Origin: CAYWFP01 sp964457365
GTDB taxonomy: Bacteria > Planctomycetota > SZUA-567
Assembly (NCBI GenBank): GCA_964457365.1
Contig: CAYWFP010000071.1
Span: forward strand, 1-21,068
DNA length: 21,068 bases
Direction of reading: 5' to 3'
Every line of letters starts with the position of its first letter. Position 1 is the first letter of the stretch. The translations under genes and the position numbers were made by a program. Positions 1 to 6,554 of the stretch are shown here, piece by piece. The notes under the pieces were generated by a model. It did not search any database. It was not told where the DNA came from and saw only the letters and a program-made list of their open reading frames with translations.

Positions 1-884
1 GACAGGCTCGGCCTTCTTGCCGTCGATACGGACGCTCTCGACGCCGGGGTGGCGGCGAGGTATTCCCGCCTGGTCGTTACCTCTTCGGCGGGGGATTCGC
101 CGGCGAGCTGAAGATACGAATGAACGTTCTCGCCCTTGTCGGCGTCGACCTCGTCGATAAGGACGAAGTAGCCCTCGGCGCCGTCCCGGGGGTGAACCAT
201 GATCAGGCTGCGCCGGAACGAATGCTTGCCGAGCGCTCGGCCCGAATCGCCGCAGGCGTAGTCGAACCCGTCGGCGAGCAAAGCCTCGGTCAGGCCCGCG
301 CCGGTCATTTTCTTATGGCGTTTTCCGTTGACCGCGAGAGTGTTGTTTTTGGCGGGCGGTTGCATGTCCTCGCCGAGCCAGCCGCCGTTGACGAGCAGGC
401 GGTTGCCGTAAGCCGAGGCCGAGATGGCGTTGGTCTCCTCGTGGGCGTGCCAGTCGGGATCTCCAACGATGTTGTACAGCGCGCACGCCAGGGCCAGCGG
501 GTCGTCCTGCGGCTCGCGGAAGACGGCCTCGCCCCGCATGAAAAGCCGGCTCTTGGGCACCACCGCCTCGGGCAGCGGCTCCTGCATGAGTACATAGCTG
601 AGGATATTGCCGGGCGGCTCCTTTCCCTCCAGCAGCCATGCGGCATAAGCGGCGGCCTTTTTGTCGAAACGCCCCACGCGCCACATCAGAGCCGAGTTCG
701 GCGGCCCCCACTGAGGCGCGACGTCGCCGAACATGTGAAACTCTTTTGCCGGGGTGACACTGTAGCCGAAGAGCCAGCGGTAGAAGTTCTGCAGCTTCTC
801 GTTATCGTAATAACGGTTGTCGATGCCGGTGAATTCCAGCACGTCGGCGTAACCGGTCTTCTGCGGCCGGCCGTCGCCGGAGCC
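1..884 (-). CDS. Heparinase II/III-like protein, C-terminal part (partial, runs off left edge)
   Basis: The frame is open from the junction at about 884 to the window edge and encodes roughly 290 residues that resemble heparinase II/III-like polysaccharide lyases. It has an end-of-toroid helical stretch (motifs RWLFGYS, GPPNSALMWR, AAYAAWLL), followed by a beta-rich part with SRLFMRGEAVFRE, DWHAHEETNAISASAYGNRL, ALGKHSFRRSLIMVHP and YFVLIDEV. Such enzymes normally eliminate uronic-acid-containing glycosaminoglycans and are secreted, but here the N-terminal part with signal peptide and most catalytic residues is missing. The same frame continues upstream, without a stop, into an IS1380-type transposase fragment (885-1145), so the heparinase part has no start of its own. 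Near bases 50-75 the better protein-like reading moves to another frame (RRHPGVESVRIDGKKAEPV), which suggests a further frameshift. It is probably non-functional. The family call rests on motif recognition only. Confidence 0.62.
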
Positions 885-1145
885 AAGGCGCGCGCCGCCG
901 GCGAGAAGATTGAAGGCGATATGAAGGACGTGGTCGGACTCGTGATAGGGCTGGTGCTGCTTGAGAACATGGACGTTTTCGTCGATGGCGCGCTTGAGGC
1001 CGACGCGTTCGGCGAGGCGGTGGAGAAGCGGTACGCCGCCGCAGGCGATGGCGGCGGCCTTGTCGGCGAGTTCGTAGCGGAGCCCCGCTGCCGAGAGCTG
1101 CGGGTTAAGGTTTCGATTGCGCCTGGGACGGCAGCGGCGTGGCAT
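885..1145 (-). pseudogene. IS1380-family transposase, N-terminal fragment fused in frame to heparinase-like ORF
   Basis: An ATG at 1145 opens 87 residues that look like the start of an IS1380-family DDE transposase: a basic N-terminus, then NPQLSAAGLRYELADKAAA, a CGG-xPLLHRLAERVGL helix, and the family block VLKQHQPYHESDHVLHIAFN followed by LLAGGARL. In intact members this block runs on into an E-x-x-E/L-RRND segment and PTTAGDF, which are absent; the reading changes at residue 87-88 into unrelated heparinase-like sequence. The frame is also open upstream to an ATG at 1229, adding 28 residues, so the start is not certain. All DDE catalytic residues lie in the missing part, so this is a dead fragment. 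It lies about 100 bases downstream of the MORN-like gene that ends at 1249. I could not identify the terminal inverted repeat of the element. Confidence 0.72.
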
Positions 1146-1248
1146 TTCGCGTTTGCGTTTTGCGTGAACTCGCGATCTTCTTTGGAAATTGAAGGTCAAT
1201 AAGCGCGGGCACGCCGGGGGGATGACCATGGCGAGATCGTCGCCGGGG

Positions 1249-1863
1249 TCACGGTGTCAGCTTGACAGCTTGGCGGGGTTTGATCGTGAAGAGATCGAAC
1301 TCGTCGCGCGTCACGGGGAAACCGTCGAAGTTCCAGCGTTTTCGTTCGATGCCGCCGTCGGGATTCCAGATCGTGTGGCAACCGTAAGCCAGACCGTCGC
1401 GGAAATGAAGACGTTCTCGCGGGCGGCCATCTTCGCCCCAGTGCATGAACCATCCGTCCTGGCAGCCGTCCTCGTACCAGCCTTCGCTTGCAAGCAAGCC
1501 GTTCGGGCGCCAGTGACGCCAGCGGCCGTGCTTGCGGTCGTCGCGGTAGTGACGTTCGAACTGCAACGTACCGTTTTCATGCCAGCCCAGCGAGTGCCCG
1601 TGGCGCTTGCCCTCGACGAACGCGGCGGCGAAGTAATTGCTGCCGTCGGGACGATAGACCGTCCACGTGCCGGTAAAATCGGATGGCATCTGCGGGCGTG
1701 CGCCCGGCCAGCATTGCCATTGGAAGCGGTAGATCAGCGCATGCCAGTTGGGGTTCCCCAGCGGCAGCACCCACGGTCCGGCGACGAGCAGCACGCCGAG
1801 GAAGACCGCAGGCAAGCGCAGCCAGAAGCGGCGGCAGAGGAATGGACTGCGGCGGGAGATCAT
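1249..1863 (-). CDS. Membrane-anchored MORN/YwqK-like repeat protein (copy 1)
   Basis: The 204-residue protein starts with a short basic segment and one hydrophobic helix (about residues 15-37), followed by a conserved block LPLGNPNWHALIYRFQW and PGARP. The rest is built of MORN/YwqK-type beta-hairpin units: FTGTWTVYRPDG, KRHGHSLGWHENGTLQFERH, KHGRWRHWRPNGLLASEGWY, CQDGWFMHWGEDG and AYGCHTIWNPDGG. Proteins with such repeats are often annotated as YwqK-family antitoxins, but a biochemical role is generally unproven. The single N-terminal helix suggests a membrane anchor with the repeats on one face. Its ATG overlaps the stop of the XRE-S24 repressor gene in an ATGA (1860-1863), which implies translational coupling. 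The gene at 4729-5178 is a paralogue sharing the RSPF start, the helix, the tryptophan-rich block and the first repeats; this copy has about two more repeats. Function is unknown. Confidence 0.82.
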   Translation of the reverse strand: MISRRSPFLCRRFWLRLPAVFLGVLLVAGPWVLPLGNPNWHALIYRFQWQCWPGARPQMPSDFTGTWTVYRPDGSNYFAAAFVEGKRHGHSLGWHENGTLQFERHYRDDRKHGRWRHWRPNGLLASEGWYEDGCQDGWFMHWGEDGRPRERLHFRDGLAYGCHTIWNPDGGIERKRWNFDGFPVTRDEFDLFTIKPRQAVKLTP

Positions 1864-2588
1864 GAAAGCCTCGCGTGGACGGTCTGCACCAGCCCCACGA
1901 CCCGGTCGTTGTCGGCGATGGCGACAGGGTGGTTATCCGGGGTCGGATTGTCCGGCATTCCGATATATCCGCCGCGCTCGGTCCTGCGCAAGCGTTTCAA
2001 GGTTACGCCGCCCTCGTGTACGGCGATGGCGACAATCTTGCCCAGCAGCATCTCCGGATCGGTTCGCGAGCGATCGATGGTGACGATGGACCCGGCGGGG
2101 ATGGTCGGCTCCATGCTCGTACCGCTGGAGTGGACCCGGACGTAGTCGGTCGCTTCGGGATGCGGACACCAGGCGCGGTGAATGATGGCTGGGCCCTCGA
2201 TCTCGGTGTCGCGCATCTCCAGGGGCTGCCCGGCGGCCACCTCGTCGGAATAGAGCGGCAGGACGTAAAATTCGGCGAACGCCCGTTCCTCGTAAACGGC
2301 ATCGCCCGGATTCACCGCCGAGACGGTCATCTTGCGCAACTGCTCGCCCGCGCCGGCGGAGGCCCGCATCGCTCCTTCGCCGAAGAGCAGCCAGTACGGA
2401 TTGGCGCCCAGTCGTACCAGCGCGGCGATAACGTGATGCGGCACGCGCGTCCCGTTCTCGTATCCCGACAGACGCTGCTGATCGATCCCGATCGCCGCGG
2501 CGAACGCCTGCTGCGTTTCGATTCCGGTGCAAGACTTGCGGAATTCACGAAGTCGCAATCCGATAGTGCCTACGCCTGTCGCTGCCAC
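1860..2588 (-). CDS. XRE-family repressor with S24 (LexA/CI-like) self-cleavage domain
   Basis: The protein has an N-terminal helix-turn-helix (about residues 9-66, TQQAFAAAIGIDQQRLSGYE) and a C-terminal S24 peptidase-like domain. The catalytic pair can be seen: Ser158 in SGTSMEPTIPAGS and Lys198 in GVTLKRL. An Ala119-Gly120 pair in SDEVAAGQPLEM is a plausible self-cleavage site. The family comprises phage CI-like repressors and stress-inducible regulators that cleave themselves when stimulated, typically by RecA filaments. I choose GTG at 2588 because GAGGGGG lies 8 bases upstream; the frame is also open to an ATG at 2672, but those 28 residues look unlike the family. The downstream MORN-like gene overlaps it by ATGA, and a promoter-like site lies at 2688-2716. 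No other phage gene is nearby, so it probably controls its own operon and perhaps other loci. Confidence 0.88.
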   Translation of the reverse strand: MAATGVGTIGLRLREFRKSCTGIETQQAFAAAIGIDQQRLSGYENGTRVPHHVIAALVRLGANPYWLLFGEGAMRASAGAGEQLRKMTVSAVNPGDAVYEERAFAEFYVLPLYSDEVAAGQPLEMRDTEIEGPAIIHRAWCPHPEATDYVRVHSSGTSMEPTIPAGSIVTIDRSRTDPEMLLGKIVAIAVHEGGVTLKRLRRTERGGYIGMPDNPTPDNHPVAIADNDRVVGLVQTVHARLS

Positions 2589-2939
2589 AATCGTATCCCC
2601 CTCGCAATGAGAGATTCTCGTCTTGTCCCTGCCATGCTGAATCGCGCAATTTGGTCTCGGCGCTTCTCGCATGCCGAGTTGGTTACGATTCTAGCGCAAG
2701 TATACAAATTCATCAAACGACATAAAAGTCTCGATTAGCCATAATTGATACACAAATACACGATAACCAATAATTGGAAAAAAGAAAGAAAATAAACACG
2801 AATGTATGACGGCACTGATAAAAGTATGTTGGGTGCTCCGTAACCCACTATTGCTTGTGGTAAGCAAGGCTACGAGCTCATATATCTGGACCGCCAACTG
2901 ACTTTTGGCAGTAGCGTCATGTATACCGACACTCCAAAA
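2589..2939. other. AT-rich intergenic region upstream of the XRE-S24 gene
   Basis: This stretch of about 350 bases is much richer in A/T than its surroundings and holds no convincing gene. It contains the promoter-like site at 2688-2716, the related words CCATAATTG (2739-2747) and CCAATAATTGG (2767-2777, a perfect 5-1-5 palindrome), a purine-rich tract at about 2777-2794, and small potential hairpins such as TTGCTT/AAGCAA near 2850 and GCCAA/TTGGC near 2895. The palindrome and its near-copy may be operators for the adjacent repressor, which is an inference. Confidence 0.45.
2688..2716 (-). promoter_or_regulatory. Sigma70-like promoter for the XRE-S24/MORN operon
   Basis: Read on the minus strand, TTGATG (2716-2711) and TAGAAT (2693-2688) are separated by exactly 17 bases. 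Transcription would start near 2681, leaving a leader of about 90 bases before the GTG at 2588. The spacer contains a GTATAC palindrome that could lie within an operator. Confidence 0.5.
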
Positions 2940-3173
2940 TCAGTCTATCGGCGCATCGCCTTTTTTTCGCTGCAAACGGATATCGACTTGGCGCGCAGCC
3001 ATACGGCATTCCTGGATTGCGACCAGGCGTTCGCTCAAGACGAAGACGATCTGGCTGTCGGCCGGACCGTAGGCAACCACTTTCCACTTGCCCGTCGGCA
3101 GTTCCATCTCCTCGAACACCCAGTTCGGGAGATCGTCGAATTGGCGGATGATTTCGCTATCCGGATCCGGCAT
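2940..3173 (-). CDS. Small hypothetical protein (77 aa)
   Basis: I do not recognise this protein. It starts MPDPDSEIIRQFDDLPNWVF, continues with EEMELPTGKWKVVAYGPADS and QIVFVLSERLVAIQECRMAA, and ends in a basic tail (RLQRKKGDAPID). It has no signal peptide or membrane segment, and the alternation of hydrophobic and charged residues suggests a small soluble alpha/beta fold. ATG at 3173 is preferred because AAAGGTGG ends 4 bases upstream; the frame also extends to a TTG at 3203 without a ribosome binding site. It lies 70 bases downstream of the beta-helix gene on the same strand and may be co-transcribed with it. The codon use and GC content match those of its coding neighbours rather than the AT-rich region that follows. 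Confidence 0.55.
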   Translation of the reverse strand: MPDPDSEIIRQFDDLPNWVFEEMELPTGKWKVVAYGPADSQIVFVLSERLVAIQECRMAARQVDIRLQRKKGDAPID

Positions 3174-3243
3174 ACGCCACCTTTGAGTTACGTCGTTTGT
3201 CAAAGTCGTTTATACGCAATACGGCCTGCAATGCAAGAGCGGG

Positions 3244-4596
3244 TTATTTCCATGCGTAGGCGCCGAGGGTCAGCGGGGTCTCCCGCGGACGGGACGAAAA
3301 GCCGAGACGATAGGCGTATTCCACTGACAGCGGCGGGACAAAGCGTTCTTTGTTCCGCGTGTCTTCCGCGCCGGGTACGGGTGGGACCACAACCTTGTTC
3401 AGCGGCATGCCGGCACGGACGATGGCCTTGATTTTCTTGGCCAGACGATAGTCGTGTTTCTGGGGAGCGCGAAACAGACCCGGTATCGAGGCGGAGATAC
3501 GATTTGTGTTGGACTTCATGTTCGCGCCTGTCGGCAGGGAGAAGCCGCCGCCGAACTGGTTGTGCGCGCCAGAGACATTGGCCATCGTGGCGCCGTTTCT
3601 GACATTGACGAGTTGTTGTCCGTGCTGTCGGGCGCCCCCGTCGGTGACGAGATTGCCGCAGAAATACGCGCCGGCTCCCGGGGCCGACAGATCCACCACC
3701 GGGGAGATATACGGCGTGAGGATGGTGTTGTGGATCAGGTGAATCGTACCGTCGTGCTCATGGCCGCCGTCCTGGCCGAAGTGAATGACCGTCTTGTTGC
3801 CTTTCATGTTCCGGGCCTTGACGATGACGTTGCCGAGCAGGACGGCGTAACTGTTCGGGACGGTCGTATTGCCGTCGCGGTCGACAAGGTCGAATTCGCG
3901 GTTGGACGATTCGTGAACGTAACAATACTCCACCCGGGTATAATGCGCGCGGCTCTTGACGTTTTGCCCGGTAAGGCTCTCGTGGATATCGCAGTAGCGA
4001 AGGACGACGCTGGTGCCGCCGAGGTAGAAGTTGTGGTTGTATCCCGGCCGGGTCGGGTCGCCGTTATGATGCACATGGCACGATTCGACCAGCAGATCGG
4101 CACATGTTCCGTCGGCCAGTACGCCGTTACTCATGATGCCCATGTCGTTGTGATGAATCTCGCAGTCGCGAACGGTGACGTGATTGGCCTGGTTGACGCG
4201 GACGCCCGCGGCGTTGTGGCTCTCGTTATGGGCGCCGGTGAGGACGAAGCCCTCCAGGATGCAGTGATCCGTTCCCTTGTTGAACTGGACGATCGCCCGC
4301 GGCACCGAGCCGACGCCGGTATAGGCGAATCCCGTGCCGGAGAGCGCCACCCGCGGTTCGTTCTCCTCGCGCGCGGCGCGGATGGTCAGGTCGCTTCGGC
4401 GGATGAAGAGCGCGACCCGCTCGTAAGGCCGGTTGTCTTCGCGCGGGTAAACCAGGATCGTGTCGCCGTCCTCGGCGGCGGCGCTGGCGTCTTCGATTCG
4501 CGCGTACCGCTTGCCCGGTCCGACCTTCAGCTCCGCCGTCCTCGCTTCAAGCAGCGGGACCAGCGCCAATACGGCCAACACCGTCACGATCCGCAT
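3244..4596 (-). CDS. Secreted right-handed parallel beta-helix protein
   Basis: The 450-residue protein begins with a typical signal peptide (MRIVTVLAVLALVPLLEART) and then LKVGPGKRYARIEDASAAAE-DGDTILVYP, the usual entry strand of right-handed parallel beta-helix (PbH1) proteins such as pectate-lyase-like or carbohydrate-binding/sugar-hydrolase folds. Repeating turns rich in N, H, G and V follow, for example CILEGFVLTGAHNESHNAAG, VTVRDCEIHHNDMGI, LLVESCHVHHNGD, VVLRYCDIHESLTGQNVKSR and TRVEYCYVHESSN, covering about residues 95-330. The C-terminal 120 residues lack repeats. I cannot assign a lyase specificity, and no catalytic Arg/Lys/Asp set is certain. ATG at 4596 is supported by AAAGGAT 8 bases upstream; upstream in-frame residues would precede the signal peptide. 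It is monocistronic or shares a message with the small gene at 2940-3173. Confidence 0.85.
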   Translation of the reverse strand: MRIVTVLAVLALVPLLEARTAELKVGPGKRYARIEDASAAAEDGDTILVYPREDNRPYERVALFIRRSDLTIRAAREENEPRVALSGTGFAYTGVGSVPRAIVQFNKGTDHCILEGFVLTGAHNESHNAAGVRVNQANHVTVRDCEIHHNDMGIMSNGVLADGTCADLLVESCHVHHNGDPTRPGYNHNFYLGGTSVVLRYCDIHESLTGQNVKSRAHYTRVEYCYVHESSNREFDLVDRDGNTTVPNSYAVLLGNVIVKARNMKGNKTVIHFGQDGGHEHDGTIHLIHNTILTPYISPVVDLSAPGAGAYFCGNLVTDGGARQHGQQLVNVRNGATMANVSGAHNQFGGGFSLPTGANMKSNTNRISASIPGLFRAPQKHDYRLAKKIKAIVRAGMPLNKVVVPPVPGAEDTRNKERFVPPLSVEYAYRLGFSSRPRETPLTLGAYAWK

Positions 4597-4697
4597 GGGA
4601 GATCCTTTCTTGGCTTGGCTGTCGTTCAGCTTACCGGTTGAATGCGGATGGAGCAAGAAGACTTCGGCGGCATGACGGACGTTCCTGTTGTCGAATG

Positions 4698-4722
4698 AAA
4701 AAACGCGGAGCAGATGCTCCCG
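4698..4722 (-). terminator. Intrinsic terminator downstream of the second MORN-like gene
   Basis: Read on the minus strand, GGAGC (4720-4716), loop ATCT and GCTCC (4711-4707) form a hairpin extended by flanking C/G pairs, followed by GCG and six T residues (4703-4698). It begins 7 bases after the stop codon at 4729, the position expected for a rho-independent terminator. Confidence 0.75.
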
Positions 4723-4728
4723 GATCTA

Positions 4729-5178
4729 TCACTCCTCGTCGGCCAGCGTGAGGTAGCTCTCCTCATCATGGACCGAGCGGCAATAGAAATGCGACGTCTG
4801 AACGCTGACGTTGCCGTCTTCGTCCCACCAGGTCTCCGTGCCGTGACGATGGCCGTTGAGGAAATGCGCCTCGGCGCACTTTCGACCGTTGGCGTGCCAG
4901 GCGGTTACCTTGCCGTCTAGTTTGCCGTTTACGAGTACGCCCTCCCATGCCTTAGTCGCGTCGGCGTGATAATCGGTCCAGCGGCCGGTATAGTTCTCGG
5001 CCAGAACCGGCCGTACGCCGGGATAGGCCCGCCACTGGAACATGTAGATCGCACGGTTCCATTGCGTATCGCCAAACGGCAAGGCCCAGGCGGTGAACAG
5101 GAAAGCGGCCGCCACCGCGCTGAGCCCGGCATATTTCCAGAACCGTAAGCAGAAGAAGGGGCTGCGATGTTGATTCAT
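4729..5178 (-). CDS. Membrane-anchored MORN/YwqK-like repeat protein (copy 2)
   Basis: The 149-residue protein is a paralogue of the product of 1249-1863. The two share an N-terminal RSPF-x-C-x-RFW, a hydrophobic helix (about residues 16-34), LPFGDTQWNRAIYMFQW against LPLGNPNWHALIYRFQW, PGVRP against PGARP, TGRWTDYHAD against TGTWTVYRPD, then GKLDGKVTAWHANGRKCAEAH and HRHGTETWWDEDGNVSVQTS. It has two or three MORN/YwqK hairpins, fewer than copy 1, and an acidic end (YLTLADEE). ATG at 5178 aligns exactly with the start of copy 1, but GTG at 5184 has better spacing from GAGGAG. A 63-codon open frame (5366-5175) overlaps this ATG by ATGA, as the repressor gene does at copy 1, but it resembles no known family. 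A clear terminator follows at 4698-4722. Function is unknown; a role in envelope sensing is a guess. Confidence 0.78.
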   Translation of the reverse strand: MNQHRSPFFCLRFWKYAGLSAVAAAFLFTAWALPFGDTQWNRAIYMFQWRAYPGVRPVLAENYTGRWTDYHADATKAWEGVLVNGKLDGKVTAWHANGRKCAEAHFLNGHRHGTETWWDEDGNVSVQTSHFYCRSVHDEESYLTLADEE

Positions 5179-5483
5179 GTACACGATGTCGCTCCTCGCT
5201 GTCTCGATCCGGGCTGCACGGGCCGCTGGAGCCGTCCCCCATCCACGGCGACACAAACACCGATCCTTACGAATCCCAAATCTCCTTCTAGCGGTATTCT
5301 AACAACATCTAAGGATATAATCGGTCGCCGATTGATCAAGAATAAGCGGGATATTCCAGAAAACATCTTTATATCCGAAGCAAAACTTTATATTTGACAG
5401 TGACTTGCGTGGAAGTTATTTTGTGGAAGTTGTTAATAATTGCCAGCCTGGTCCGAACGCGAACAGATTATCGGACATCTAAA

Positions 5484-5493
5484 ATAGCGCGAA
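5484..5493 (+). repeat. Left 10-bp direct repeat (putative target-site duplication)
   Basis: ATAGCGCGAA, identical to 5644-5653, lies just outside the left inverted arm of the MITE-like element. Confidence 0.65.
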
Positions 5494-5643
5494 CTGGGGT
5501 ATCCCCTTGACTCAGGTGCAATCACCGTAACCCTATTTCCCTCAGACAGTTGCATTACATTTGGCGAAGAGGCAGAAAATCCACTCAACCTATTGCTCCA
5601 ATGAGGCTTACAAGAAATCCACCGGAGTTAAGGGGATACCCCC

Positions 5644-5653
5644 ATAGCGCGAA
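5644..5653 (+). repeat. Right 10-bp direct repeat (putative target-site duplication)
   Basis: ATAGCGCGAA, identical to 5484-5493, lies directly outside the right inverted arm of the MITE-like element. Confidence 0.65.
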
Positions 5654-5770
5654 TTCGCAGGAAGATCGATTTCATGGAATGCGGGAATCGTGCAATCGGG
5701 CCGTCTCATGTCGGATTGTGCATAATCGCGTGACGGCGATTCGTCACAGGCGATGCGGCGAGTCGATCGA

Positions 5771-6547
5771 TTACAAGTCGAATTCCGCCACGACGAAGGT
5801 GTGATCCGACGGCTTGGGCAAGCGTCTCGGCGCGGTGTCGATGCGGCAGGCAGTGGCTTTCCGGGCCACCGAGGGGGTGGCGAGAACGTGGTCGATCCGC
5901 CAGCCCAGCCCCTTGTCGAGCGCGCCGCGGACACGGTAGTCCCAGAAGGTATATATTCCCGTTTCCAGATTGAACTTGCGGACGATATCCTCGAAACCGA
6001 AAGCCAGCACCTCGTTGAAGGTGTCGATCACCGGCTGGCAGAAACAGACATGAGGCCAGATGCGCTCCGGATCGTGCACATCGGCCGGCGTCGGCGCGAC
6101 GTTGAGGTCTCCGAGCCAGACCGCTTTGGCGCGCTTGCTCTTGAGATGCCGCTCGAAATACGCGCACAAGCGTCGCAGCCAATCGAGTTTGAACGCAAAC
6201 GCCTCCGAGTCCAGTTCCCGCCCTTGCGGTACGTAGGTGTTGACGATGTGCACCCCGCCGTAGCGGATATGCCCCAGGCGCGCGCGGCTCTCGCCGTCGT
6301 CGTCCTGCAGGCCGAAGGAGACGGACTCGGGTTCCTCGCGCGTAACCAGCGCCACGCCGTTGTACGACTTCTCGCCGGCGAAAGCGACGTGCCAGCTCGC
6401 GTCGGTGAACGCCGCAAGCGGAAATTGCTCGTCGACCACCTTGGTTTCCTGCAGTGCCAGCACGTCGGGCTGCTCGGCCTGCATCCAGTCGAGGACGATC
6501 GGCAGGCGCGCGCGGACGGAGTTGCAGTTGAAGGTGGCGATTTTCAT
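5771..6547 (-). CDS. xthA: Exodeoxyribonuclease III (AP endonuclease, EEP superfamily)
   Basis: The 258-residue protein is a full-length exonuclease III of the endonuclease/exonuclease/phosphatase fold, which cleaves DNA 5' of abasic sites and removes 3' blocking groups in base excision repair. The active-site set is present: N7 (IATFNCNSVRARL), E34 (LALQETKV), Y105 (VNTYVPQG), D147 and N149 (WLGDLNVAP), D219/H220 (GWRIDH) and D248/H249 (PSDH). It also has YNGVALVTR and the typical FWDYR followed by LGWRIDH. Start MKIATFN at 6547 is the family start; a longer in-frame extension would run inside the methyltransferase gene. It is 7 bases downstream of the methyltransferase stop and is the last gene of the araB-apt-oxidoreductase-methyltransferase cluster. 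The housekeeping-type sequence shows no sign of damage. Confidence 0.95.
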   Translation of the reverse strand: MKIATFNCNSVRARLPIVLDWMQAEQPDVLALQETKVVDEQFPLAAFTDASWHVAFAGEKSYNGVALVTREEPESVSFGLQDDDGESRARLGHIRYGGVHIVNTYVPQGRELDSEAFAFKLDWLRRLCAYFERHLKSKRAKAVWLGDLNVAPTPADVHDPERIWPHVCFCQPVIDTFNEVLAFGFEDIVRKFNLETGIYTFWDYRVRGALDKGLGWRIDHVLATPSVARKATACRIDTAPRRLPKPSDHTFVVAEFDL

Positions 6548-6554
6548 GGAGGGC

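Larger units (their letters stand above)
5484..5653. mobile_element. MITE-like non-autonomous element with inverted ends and 10-bp direct repeats
   Basis: Two arms face each other: 5496-5520 reads GGGGTATCCCCTTGACTCAG then GTGCA, and the reverse complement of 5618-5642 reads GGGGTATCCCCTTAACTCCG then GTGGA, which is 22 matches in 25. Immediately outside the arms the 10-mer ATAGCGCGAA occurs in direct orientation at 5484-5493 and 5644-5653, as expected of a target-site duplication. The roughly 150-bp body has no coding frame of note. This is the architecture of a miniature inverted-repeat element mobilised by an IS that makes 9-12 bp duplications (IS4-like families do), but the parent element is not present in the window. 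Alternatively the 10-mer belongs to the element itself. Confidence 0.68.
5179..5770. other. Long intergenic region with MITE-like element
   Basis: About 590 bases contain no recognisable gene apart from the dubious 63-codon frame ending at 5175. The part at 5270-5470 is AT-rich and holds a direct repeat CTTTATAT (5367-5374 and 5386-5393). The part at 5484-5653 is the inverted-repeat element listed separately. Bases 5654-5770 follow the exonuclease III gene and contain a weak hairpin GTGACG/CGTCAC (around 5730) without a T-run. Confidence 0.5.

Noticed and set aside
120..1202. Long open frame on the plus strand opposite the transposase/heparinase ORF
   Set aside because: Its product is low in recognisable motifs and it is the antisense shadow of the minus-strand protein, which has clear family motifs.
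2691..2897. 68-codon minus-strand frame in the AT-rich region
   Set aside because: It has no binding site and overlaps the promoter-like site; the composition looks like random AT-rich sequence.
2920..3431. Plus-strand frame opposite the small gene and beta-helix end
   Set aside because: It crosses from one gene's antisense strand to another's, with no binding site or family motif.
5175..5366. 63-codon minus-strand frame overlapping the second MORN gene by ATGA
   Set aside because: The overlap is suggestive, but there is no good start signal or homology, so it is mentioned only as context.
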